Below, piece by piece: positions 57,264-64,000 of a DNA stretch of 64,000 nucleotides. Source of the DNA: BP-133 sp040756995 (GTDB taxonomy: Bacteria; Actinomycetota; Acidimicrobiia; IMCC26256; BP-133); the NCBI GenBank assembly GCA_040756995.1, contig JBFLYK010000005.1, forward strand, positions 124,001 through 188,000. Direction: 5' to 3'. Numbering within the stretch: the first letter of the stretch is position 1; the number at the start of each line of letters is the position of its first letter. Both the position numbers and the translations under genes were made by a program. The notes under the pieces are model-generated. The model did no database searches. It had not been told where the DNA came from and was given only the letters and a program-made list of their open reading frames with translations.

Positions 57264-58880
57264 ATGGCGGCGTCGACGCGCACCGAGAAGCTCGCCGATT
57301 ACCGGGCGAAGCGCGACTTCCGCCGCACGCCGGAGCCGTCCGGCAAGGAGCGGACGAAGAAGGCCGGCGGTGGAAGCCGCTTCGTCGTCCAGCGCCACCG
57401 GGCCCGCCGGCTGCATTACGACCTGCGGCTGGAGATGGACGGCGTCCTCGCCAGCTGGGCGGTCCCCAAGGGACCGACCCTCGATCCGAAGGCCCGGCGC
57501 CTGGCCGTGCAGGTCGAGGACCATCCGCTGTCCTACTACGACTTCGAAGGCGTGATCCCCGAGGGGTACGGCAAGGGCGACGTCATCGTCTGGGACTGGG
57601 GGACCTGGGAACCGGCCGACGGCACCGACCCGGCCGAGGCGGTCAAGCGGGGAGACCTCCACTTCGATCTCCACGGCGAGAAGCTCAAGGGCCGCTTCGT
57701 GCTCGTCCGGCGCGACAAGCCGGACGGCAAGGACGACTGGCTTCTGCTCCACAAGCGCGACGACGACGCCGAGCCGGGATGGGATCCCGAGCAGCACCCG
57801 GAGTCGGTGAAGACCGGCCGCACCAACGACGACGTGGCCGCCGGCCGCAAGGGCCGGGCCCGGCGGTCCCGGCGGACGACCACCGCCAAGGGGGGTCGCC
57901 GCCAGGAGCCGCCAAGTCGGTGGCCCGGGCCCACCGACGACGAGCTCGCCGCGCTCGACGCCCTGCCGGGCAAGGGCGGTGAATGGCAGTTCCAGGGCCG
58001 CACGTTGCGGCTCACCAACCTCGACAAGGTGCTCTTTCCGGCCCGCTCGGACGGCGAGGGTCCCGTCACCAAGCGGCAGCTCATCCGCTATCACGCCCGG
58101 ATCGCCCCGGCGATCCTGCCGTATCTGGACGGGCGGCCCGTCAACATGCACCGCTACCCGAACGGCGCCGACAAGCCGGGCTTCTGGCACAAGGCCGTCC
58201 CCGACCACGCTCCGGACTGGATGACCCGGTGGCGCAACGAGGAAGCCGATCCCGGCGAGACCGAGTGCTACTTCGTGATCGACTCGCCGCCGGCGCTGGT
58301 GTGGGTGGCCAACTACGGCGCTCTCGAACTCCACCCCTGGACGTCGACGGTCGCCGACCCCCACTCGCCGACCTGGGCGCTGATCGACCTCGACCCGGGG
58401 CAGCAGACGACCTGGGAGGACCTGGTCATCTTCGCCAAACTGCACCGCACCGCCCTCGACCATCTCGGCGTTGAGGGCCGCCCCAAGGTGACCGGCAAGC
58501 GCGGCGTCCAGATCTTCGTGCCGGTCACTCCCGGCCGGTACAGCTTCGACGACACCCGGCCGTGGGTGGAGAAGCTGTCCAAGACCATCGGCAGGCTCGT
58601 GAAGGACAAGGTCAGCTGGGCGTGGGAGAAGAAGGACCGCCAGGGCCTGGCCCGCCTCGACTACACCCAGAACGCCATCAACAAGACACTGGTGGCGGCG
58701 TGGAGCCCCCGACCGGCGCCCGGCGCCCCGATTTCCGTCCCCATCGACTGGGACGAGCTCGACGACCCCGACCTCCGCCCGGACCGCTGGACGATCCACA
58801 CCGCCTGCGACCGCCTGGCCGACCACGGCGACCCGCTCGCCGGGCTGATCAACCGGGAGCAGGAGCTGCCGTCGTTGTAA
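57264..58880 (+). CDS. LigD-type NHEJ protein: phosphoesterase plus polymerase domains, no ligase domain
   Basis: 538 aa. The N-terminal 3'-phosphoesterase domain (~20-165) has RFVVQRHRARRLHYDLRLEMDG, with the His and Asp metal ligands, and EDHPLSYYDFEGVIPEGYGKG. The C-terminal primase/polymerase domain (~225-530) has the LVWVANYGALELHPW block and LIDLDPG with the metal-binding aspartates, then TGKRGVQIFVPV and RLDYTQNAINKTLVA. There is no ATP-dependent ligase domain (KYDGxR motif not found). It likely works with Ku and a separate ligase in repair of double-strand breaks. Ku is not in this window. Confidence 0.92.
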   Translation: MAASTRTEKLADYRAKRDFRRTPEPSGKERTKKAGGGSRFVVQRHRARRLHYDLRLEMDGVLASWAVPKGPTLDPKARRLAVQVEDHPLSYYDFEGVIPEGYGKGDVIVWDWGTWEPADGTDPAEAVKRGDLHFDLHGEKLKGRFVLVRRDKPDGKDDWLLLHKRDDDAEPGWDPEQHPESVKTGRTNDDVAAGRKGRARRSRRTTTAKGGRRQEPPSRWPGPTDDELAALDALPGKGGEWQFQGRTLRLTNLDKVLFPARSDGEGPVTKRQLIRYHARIAPAILPYLDGRPVNMHRYPNGADKPGFWHKAVPDHAPDWMTRWRNEEADPGETECYFVIDSPPALVWVANYGALELHPWTSTVADPHSPTWALIDLDPGQQTTWEDLVIFAKLHRTALDHLGVEGRPKVTGKRGVQIFVPVTPGRYSFDDTRPWVEKLSKTIGRLVKDKVSWAWEKKDRQGLARLDYTQNAINKTLVAAWSPRPAPGAPISVPIDWDELDDPDLRPDRWTIHTACDRLADHGDPLAGLINREQELPSL

Positions 58881-58937
58881 GGCGGACAGTTCGCAGATCG
58901 AAGAAATACCGGGGCCGCCTGTTACGTTCATTCGACC

Positions 58938-60089
58938 GTGCCCGGGCTCGTCTCCTCGACCTTTCTGCTGATCGTGGCGGCCGCCTTCGCCCTGTTCACC
59001 GCGGTGGGGGCGGTGGTGCCGGTGCTACCGCGCTTCGTCGAAGGCCCGCTCGGCGGGGGCGCGGTGGCGGTGGGGTTCGTGGTCGGGGCCTTCTTCGTGG
59101 CCACCCTCCTGGCCCGTCCGCTGGCCGGGCGGCTGGGCGACGAGCGGGGCCGGAAGGTCGTCATCGTCGGCGGGGCGGCCGTCATGGCCGCGGCCATCGC
59201 CGCTTTCCCGCTCGCCTCCAACATCGCCGTCCTCGCCCTCCTGCGGTTCATCCAGGGAGCCGGCGAGGCCGCCTTCTACGTCGGTGCGGCCACCGCCGTG
59301 ACCGACCTGGTACCGGCGTCGCGCCGCGGCCAGGCGGTCAGCTACTTCTCGGGAGCGCTCTACGCCGGCATCGCCCTCGGCCCCCTGGTCGGCGAGTGGG
59401 TGCTGGGCGACGGCTCCTACGGCCGGGTGTGGATGCTGGCCGCCGGGCTCGGCGCCCTGGCCGCCATCCTCAGCGTCGGGCTGCGGGAAGGGCCCCGGCC
59501 CGTCCGCACCGGCGGCCGGGCCCGCCTGGTGCACCCCGCCGGCCTCATGCCCGGCTCCGCCTTCGGGCTCGGCACGTTCGGATACGCGGCCTTTGCCGCC
59601 TTCATGCCGCTGTACGCCCCGAGCCTGGGTCTCGAGGGCTCGGCTCCCATCTTCGGCCTCTACGCCGGGCTGACGCTCCTCGGCCGCCTCTTCGGAGCCC
59701 GCATTCCCGACCGGCTCGGCCCGTCGACCACGGCCCGGGCCGGACTCGTGACGATGGCCGCCGGGATGGCCATCCTCGCCCTCTGGCACACCGTCCCCGG
59801 GCTGTGGACCGGTACCGCCGTGTTCGCCGCCGGCAACGCCTTCATGTTCCCGGCCGTGCTGTCGCTGGCGCTCGACGCCGCCCCCGACGGTGAGCGGGCG
59901 GCGGTGGTCGGGACCGTGGTGGCCTTCTTCGACCTCGGCCAGGGCGCCGGCGCTCTCCTGCTCGGCCCGCTGGTGGCGGTGTCGGGCTACACCGGCCCGT
60001 TCGTGGCCGGGGCGCTGGCGGCGGTCGCCGGCCTGGGCCTCCTTTCCGCCCATCTCCGACGAGCCGACCTCGAACTGTCCCCTTCCTGA
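58938..60089 (+). CDS. MFS transporter
   Basis: 383 aa with 12 hydrophobic segments. The conserved loop between helices 2 and 3, RPLAGRLGDERGRK, and the ...FGARIPDRLGPSTTARAG loop in the second half mark a major-facilitator protein of the drug or sugar export type. GTG start with TACGTT nine nucleotides upstream and no ribosome site. No substrate clue. Confidence 0.88.
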   Translation: MPGLVSSTFLLIVAAAFALFTAVGAVVPVLPRFVEGPLGGGAVAVGFVVGAFFVATLLARPLAGRLGDERGRKVVIVGGAAVMAAAIAAFPLASNIAVLALLRFIQGAGEAAFYVGAATAVTDLVPASRRGQAVSYFSGALYAGIALGPLVGEWVLGDGSYGRVWMLAAGLGALAAILSVGLREGPRPVRTGGRARLVHPAGLMPGSAFGLGTFGYAAFAAFMPLYAPSLGLEGSAPIFGLYAGLTLLGRLFGARIPDRLGPSTTARAGLVTMAAGMAILALWHTVPGLWTGTAVFAAGNAFMFPAVLSLALDAAPDGERAAVVGTVVAFFDLGQGAGALLLGPLVAVSGYTGPFVAGALAAVAGLGLLSAHLRRADLELSPS

Positions 60090-60186
60090 TCTTTTCCCGG
60101 TCCGGACGGTCAAGCCGGCGCCCGCATCGGCCGATCCAGTGGGGGTCGGAAGACCCGTTCCCACGGGCCATTGGCGGAGGAAGCAG

Positions 60187-60882
60187 ATGTCAGAGAGGCG
60201 AACGACCGGGAGCCGGGTCCTCGCCGCCCGTGAGGCGAAGGGTCTCAGCCTGCGCCGGGCCGCCCGCCGGCTCGGGGTGAGTCCCCGGACGCTGCGGGCC
60301 TGGGAGCACGGCCGGGAGGACATCCCGTTCGCCGTCCGCCAGGCCATGGTCGACCTCTACGGCATTCCCCGTCAGGACCTCGTGCCCGACCGGCCGGCCC
60401 GGGCGGAACGGGACGCCACGAACGGGACGATTCGCATCGGATCGGTCAGCTTCACCGTCGCCGGCGCCGACGACGATTCGCTGCGGGCCTTCCTCTCCGC
60501 CGTCCGGCAGGAGCGGGGGCTGGCACCCGAGGCCGCCCTCCAGGTGCGGGAGAGCGACGCCGCGCTGCTGGCCGAGGCCCTCGGCGGCACGGCCGAGGAC
60601 ATCGTCCGCAACCTGCAACGCCTCCTCGGCGTGAGCGAGAAGGAGGCCGTCGAGTTCGGCCGGTGGATGTTCCGGCGGACGGCCATCGCCGGTGCCCTGG
60701 CCATGGGCATCGCCGCCGGAGTGGTCGGAGCCGGCGCCCTGTCGGCCAGCCCGCCGGCCGCCAGTGCCGACCAGATCTCGAATACGGCGTCCATCGCCCC
60801 GCCGGTCGACCCGAACTGGGCCGAGATCGGCGACGCCGCGGTCCTCTGGAACGACAAGGTTCCCATCGAGGAACGCAACTAG
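60187..60882 (+). CDS. Membrane-tethered HTH protein
   Basis: 231 aa, ATG with GGAGG upstream. An N-terminal Xre-type HTH (SRVLAAREAKGLSLRRAARRLGVSPRTLRAWEHGR) is followed by a linker, a helical middle region (LAPEAALQVRESDAALLAEALGG) and a transmembrane helix (AIAGALAMGIAAGVVGAGAL, about 170-190), with a short exported tail. One-component, membrane-bound regulators of this kind sense the envelope; the target is unknown. Confidence 0.78.
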   Translation: MSERRTTGSRVLAAREAKGLSLRRAARRLGVSPRTLRAWEHGREDIPFAVRQAMVDLYGIPRQDLVPDRPARAERDATNGTIRIGSVSFTVAGADDDSLRAFLSAVRQERGLAPEAALQVRESDAALLAEALGGTAEDIVRNLQRLLGVSEKEAVEFGRWMFRRTAIAGALAMGIAAGVVGAGALSASPPAASADQISNTASIAPPVDPNWAEIGDAAVLWNDKVPIEERN

Positions 60883-60951
60883 GAGAGCGCCGTCCCCGGC
60901 GGGCTCCCGCCGGGTCCGTGGCCGGCCACCGGCTCCCGCCACAATGGCGCG

Positions 60952-61923
60952 GTGCGAGCGCTCCTTCTCAATGAGTTCACCGGGCCGGACGGGGTCGTCC
61001 TGGCCGACGTTCCGCCCCCCAAGGCCGACGGGGACCGCTCGGTCCGGATCGAGGTGCACGCCGCCGGCGTGAGCTTCGCCGACATGCTGATCACCCGGGG
61101 CGAGTATCAGGTCCGCCCGCCGCTGCCGTACATCCCCGGGCTGGAGGTGGCGGGCGTGGTGCGGGAGGCGCCGGGGGGCAGCGGCTTCTCGCCTGGCCAG
61201 CGGGTGGCCGCCTTCATGTTCGGCGGCGCCTTCGCCGAGGAGGCGACGGCCGACCCGGCCACGGTGGTGGCCGTCCCGGACGATCTGGAGTACCCGCAGG
61301 CGGCGGCCCTCCTGGTGAACTACCAGACCGCCTGGCTGGCGCTGGTCCGCCGGGCCCGCCTCGAGGCGGGGGAGCAGGTGCTCGTCCAGGGGGCCGGGGG
61401 CGGGCTCGGCGTGGCCACGATCCAGGTCGCCCGGGCCCTCGGCGCCCGGGTCGTCGGGGTGGCCGCCGAAGGGCCCAAGGCCGCCATGGCCGAAGCCGCC
61501 GGCGCCGACGCCGTCGTCCCGCCCGGCGACGGATGGGCCGACGCCGTGCGGGAAGTCACCGGCGGGGGTGTCGACGTGGTCATCGACCCGGTCGGCGCCG
61601 ACCGCTTCGACGACAGCCTCCGGCTGCTCCGCCCGGAGGGCCGGCTGGTGGTGGTGGGCTTCGCCGGCGGTGAGATCCCCCGGGTCAAGGTCAACCGGCT
61701 GCTGCTGCGGAACGTGACCGTGATGGGTGCCGCCTGGCGGGAGTTCCTGGCCCACGCGCCGGACTTCCTGGCCGAAGCGGGCGCCGCCCTTTCCGATCTG
61801 GTCGCCGCCGGGCGCTTCACGCCACTGCTCGGTACGACGTACTCCCTCGAGGACGGCGTCCAGGCCTTGCGGGACCTCGCCGCCCGCCGGGCGGTCGGCA
61901 AGCTCGTCATCACCGTGCGGTAG
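60952..61923 (+). CDS. NADPH:quinone oxidoreductase-like (zinc-less MDR)
   Basis: 323 aa. MDR fold without zinc ligands: ADMLITRGEYQVRPPLPYIPGLEVAGVV, the cofactor segment VLVQGAGGGLGVATIQVARALGARVVGVA and VIDPVGADRFDDSLRLLRPEGRLVVVGFAGGEIP. GTG start with CACAAT six nucleotides upstream. It is close upstream of the carboxylase gene, but a shared role is not evident. Confidence 0.88.
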   Translation: MRALLLNEFTGPDGVVLADVPPPKADGDRSVRIEVHAAGVSFADMLITRGEYQVRPPLPYIPGLEVAGVVREAPGGSGFSPGQRVAAFMFGGAFAEEATADPATVVAVPDDLEYPQAAALLVNYQTAWLALVRRARLEAGEQVLVQGAGGGLGVATIQVARALGARVVGVAAEGPKAAMAEAAGADAVVPPGDGWADAVREVTGGGVDVVIDPVGADRFDDSLRLLRPEGRLVVVGFAGGEIPRVKVNRLLLRNVTVMGAAWREFLAHAPDFLAEAGAALSDLVAAGRFTPLLGTTYSLEDGVQALRDLAARRAVGKLVITVR

Positions 61924-61946
61924 CAGCGGCTGCTAGACAACCCGCC

Positions 61947-63752
61947 GTGACCGAGATCCGCGCCCCGATGCAGGGCACCGTCATCGGTGTGGCCGCCGTG
62001 GGCGACGCGGTGTCGCCGGGCCGGGCGGTGGTGACGATCGAGTCGATGAAGATCGCCTGTCCGGTGGAACCCGAGGTGTCGGGAACGGTGTCGTCGGTGC
62101 TCGTCACCGTCGGAGCGCTGGTAAAGGAGGGCGATCTCCTCGCCGTCGTCGACGACACCACCGGGGCGGCGGTGGATGAGTCGCCGGCGCTGGGGGCCGC
62201 ACCGGGCGAGGTGGCCCGGGCCGATCTCGCCGCCGTGATCGAGCGGCACGAGCGGCTGCTCGACGCCGCCCGGCCGGAAGCGGTCGAGCAACGGCGCCGC
62301 ACCGGGCAGCGGACGGCCCGGGAGAACATCGACGACCTCTGCGATCCGGGCAGCTTCGTCGAGTACGGCCCGCTGGTGGTCGCCGCCCAGCGGCAACGCC
62401 GTTCCCTGGAGGAGCTGATCGAGCGGACCCCGGCCGACGGCATCGTGGGCGGCGTCGGCACGGTGGACGGGCGGCGCACGGTCGTGATGGCCTACGACTA
62501 CACGGTTCTGGCCGGCACGCAGGGCATGCAGAGCCACCGCAAGAAGGACCGGCTGTACGAGCTGGCCGCCCGGGAGCGGCTGCCGGTCGTGCTCTTCGGG
62601 GAAGGCGGCGGTGGCCGCCCGGGGGACACCGATGGTCTCGTGGTGACCGGCCTCGACGTGCCGACCTTCCACACCCTCGGCCGGCTGAGCGGCCAGGTGC
62701 CGCTCGTGGCGATCGTCTCCGGCCGCTGCTTCGCCGGCAACGCCGCACTGGTCGGCTGCTGCGACGTCATCATCGCCACCGCCGGTTCGAACATCGGCAT
62801 GGGGGGCCCGGCCATGATCGAAGGCGGCGGGCTCGGCGTCTTCGCTCCGGAGGAGATCGGGCCGCTCGACGTGCAGACGGCCAACGGTGTCGTCGACATC
62901 GCCGTCGCCGACGAGTCGGAAGCGGTGTCCGTTGCCCGGCGCTACCTGTCGTACTTCGCCGGCCGGGCGGCGGCGGAGGACCGCGAGCACGCCGACCAGG
63001 CCGTCCTCCGCAACCTGGTTCCCGAGGACCGCACCCGCATCTACGACGTGCGCCGTGTCGTCGTGACCGTCGCCGACACTGGCTCGGTGCTCGAGCTCCG
63101 ACCGGCCTTCGGCCCCACGATGATCACGGCGCTGGCCCGGGTCGACGGGTATCCGCTCGGCATCGTGGCCAACAACCCCGCCCATCTCGGCGGCGCCATC
63201 GACAGCCCCGGGGCCGACAAGGCCGCCCGCTTCCTCCAGCTCTGTGACGCCTTCGGGCTGCCGGTCCTCTTCCTGTGCGACACACCGGGAATCATGGTCG
63301 GGCCCGACTCCGAACGGACGGCGCTGGTCCGTCACGTCAGCCGGCTGTTCGTGGTCGGCGCCAACCTCAGCGTGCCGACAGGGACGATCATCCTCCGCAA
63401 GGGTTACGGCCTCGGGTCGATGACGATGGCCGGCGGAGGGTTCAAGGCGCCGCTGTTCTGCGTCGCCTGGCCGACGGGGGAGATTGGCGGCATGGGCCTC
63501 GAGGGCGCCGTCCGCCTCGGCTACCGCAAGGAGCTGGCGGCCATCGCCGACCCCGAGGAGCGGGAGCGCACCTTCAGCAAACTCGTCGGCCGCCTCTACG
63601 AGCAGGGCAAGGCGCTGGCGGCGGCGACGACGTTCGAGATCGACGACGTCATCGACCCCGCCGACTCCCGGCGGTGGATCTCCTCGCTCCTCACCTCATC
63701 GGCCGGGAACACCGACCGGAACCGGCCGCCGCGCTTCGTCGACCCCTGGTGA
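61947..63752 (+). CDS. Acyl-CoA carboxylase: biotin-carrier domain fused to carboxyltransferase
   Basis: 601 aa. Residues 1-75 are a biotinyl domain with the ESMKI motif (biotin on Lys35). A carboxyltransferase domain of the AccD/PccB type follows (ENIDDLCDPGSFVEYGPL, FGEGGGGRPGD, CFAGNAALVGCCDVIIA, MGGPAMIEGGG, then LCDTPGIMVGPDSE and GLGSMTMAGG). Normally the biotin carrier is attached to the biotin carboxylase or is separate, so this domain order is unusual. It would carboxylate an acyl-CoA together with a biotin carboxylase encoded elsewhere. An enoyl-CoA hydratase gene follows. Confidence 0.9.
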   Translation: MTEIRAPMQGTVIGVAAVGDAVSPGRAVVTIESMKIACPVEPEVSGTVSSVLVTVGALVKEGDLLAVVDDTTGAAVDESPALGAAPGEVARADLAAVIERHERLLDAARPEAVEQRRRTGQRTARENIDDLCDPGSFVEYGPLVVAAQRQRRSLEELIERTPADGIVGGVGTVDGRRTVVMAYDYTVLAGTQGMQSHRKKDRLYELAARERLPVVLFGEGGGGRPGDTDGLVVTGLDVPTFHTLGRLSGQVPLVAIVSGRCFAGNAALVGCCDVIIATAGSNIGMGGPAMIEGGGLGVFAPEEIGPLDVQTANGVVDIAVADESEAVSVARRYLSYFAGRAAAEDREHADQAVLRNLVPEDRTRIYDVRRVVVTVADTGSVLELRPAFGPTMITALARVDGYPLGIVANNPAHLGGAIDSPGADKAARFLQLCDAFGLPVLFLCDTPGIMVGPDSERTALVRHVSRLFVVGANLSVPTGTIILRKGYGLGSMTMAGGGFKAPLFCVAWPTGEIGGMGLEGAVRLGYRKELAAIADPEERERTFSKLVGRLYEQGKALAAATTFEIDDVIDPADSRRWISSLLTSSAGNTDRNRPPRFVDPW

Positions 63753-63788
63753 GCGACCCTCACCGGCGGCAGCCTAGGGTTGCAGCCG

Positions 63789-64000
63789 ATGGAATCGAAG
63801 ACCGTCCTGTACGAGGCCGGTGACGGCATCGGGCTCATCACCCTGAACCGGCCGGAGCGCAGCAACGCCTGGACCGGCCGCATGGCCTTCGAGTACCGGA
63901 CGGCCATGCAGCGGGCGGAGGAGGACGAGGGCGTCGGCATCATCGTCGTGACCGGTGCCGGCCGCCACTTCTGCGTGGGCGCCGACAGCCAGGCGCTCGA
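63789..64000 (+). CDS. Enoyl-CoA hydratase/isomerase (3' end outside window)
   Basis: The visible 70 residues include VLYEAGDGIGLITLNRPERSNAWTGRM and VTGAGRHFCVGADSQAL, the start of a crotonase fold with the oxyanion-hole FCVGAD. TAGGGT seven nucleotides before the ATG, no ribosome site. Truncated by the window edge. Confidence 0.87.
   Translation, partial: MESKTVLYEAGDGIGLITLNRPERSNAWTGRMAFEYRTAMQRAEEDEGVGIIVVTGAGRHFCVGADSQAL

Overview
The window is very GC-rich, densely packed actinobacterial chromosome, with short intergenic gaps and many 1-4 bp start/stop overlaps. A complete mycofactocin locus (mftR / mftA-B-C-D-E-SDR-mftF plus an NDMA-dependent alcohol dehydrogenase) and two proteins built from GYW(L/M)VASDGGIF-type repeats suggest an uncultured relative of the Acidimicrobiia; that placement is inference. 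I see no rRNA, tRNA, CRISPR array, transposase or phage gene.

Layout. 1-4.4 kb: a (+) operon joining the tail of an enolase-superfamily enzyme, a GH3-type acyl-adenylate/amide synthetase, an SDR, a saccharopine-dehydrogenase-like reductase and an Mpo1-like protein. 4.4-8.6 kb: a cyclotransferase-fold gene, a repeat-rich exported protein, and a GrdB-family gene read through an in-frame UGA that is followed by a SECIS-like hairpin (a probable selenoprotein). A 5'-truncated Mth938 gene and a DUF1801 relic lie next to it. 8.7-10.4 kb: an AraC regulator divergent from a cupin. 10.5-21.4 kb: an accessory region of exported, lipid-anchored or membrane-anchored proteins of unknown function, a diguanylate cyclase, a frameshifted GNAT, a subtilase, and the scar of a duplicated and collapsed gene block. 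21.5-32 kb: SnoaL-like proteins, an enoyl-CoA hydratase, a ferredoxin, a leucine-binding-type protein, and the mycofactocin locus. The mftA promoter has a perfect palindrome filling its -35/-10 spacer.

32-44 kb: HTH proteins, HxlR divergent from an MMPL transporter, a TetR, a ketopantoate-reductase-like gene plus a GlcD-like flavoprotein, a KhtT/KhtU-like antiporter pair, a phosphoesterase/BON/nucleotidyltransferase operon, and DUF72. 44-50 kb: a class A penicillin-binding protein, a second repeat-rich exported protein sharing its C-terminus with the one at 5.4 kb, and a regulator with two tandem TetR-type helix-turn-helix domains. 51-64 kb: a MacB-like permease, a tyrosine phosphatase, a luciferase-like oxidoreductase, an epimerase, OsmC, a LigD-type PE-Pol protein without a ligase domain, an MFS transporter, a membrane-tethered HTH protein, a quinone oxidoreductase, a biotin-carrier/carboxyltransferase fusion, and the start of an enoyl-CoA hydratase.

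Gene starts fall into two classes. Some have a clear AGGAGG-like ribosome site. At least seventeen others have no such site but carry a TAnnnT/CAnnnT hexamer 6-9 nt before the start codon, which looks like leaderless transcription. The mycofactocin genes form the one clear pathway: MftA is the precursor, MftB/C/E/D make the redox core, MftF glycosylates it, and the ADH and SDR are typical client dehydrogenases. No mftG was seen here.
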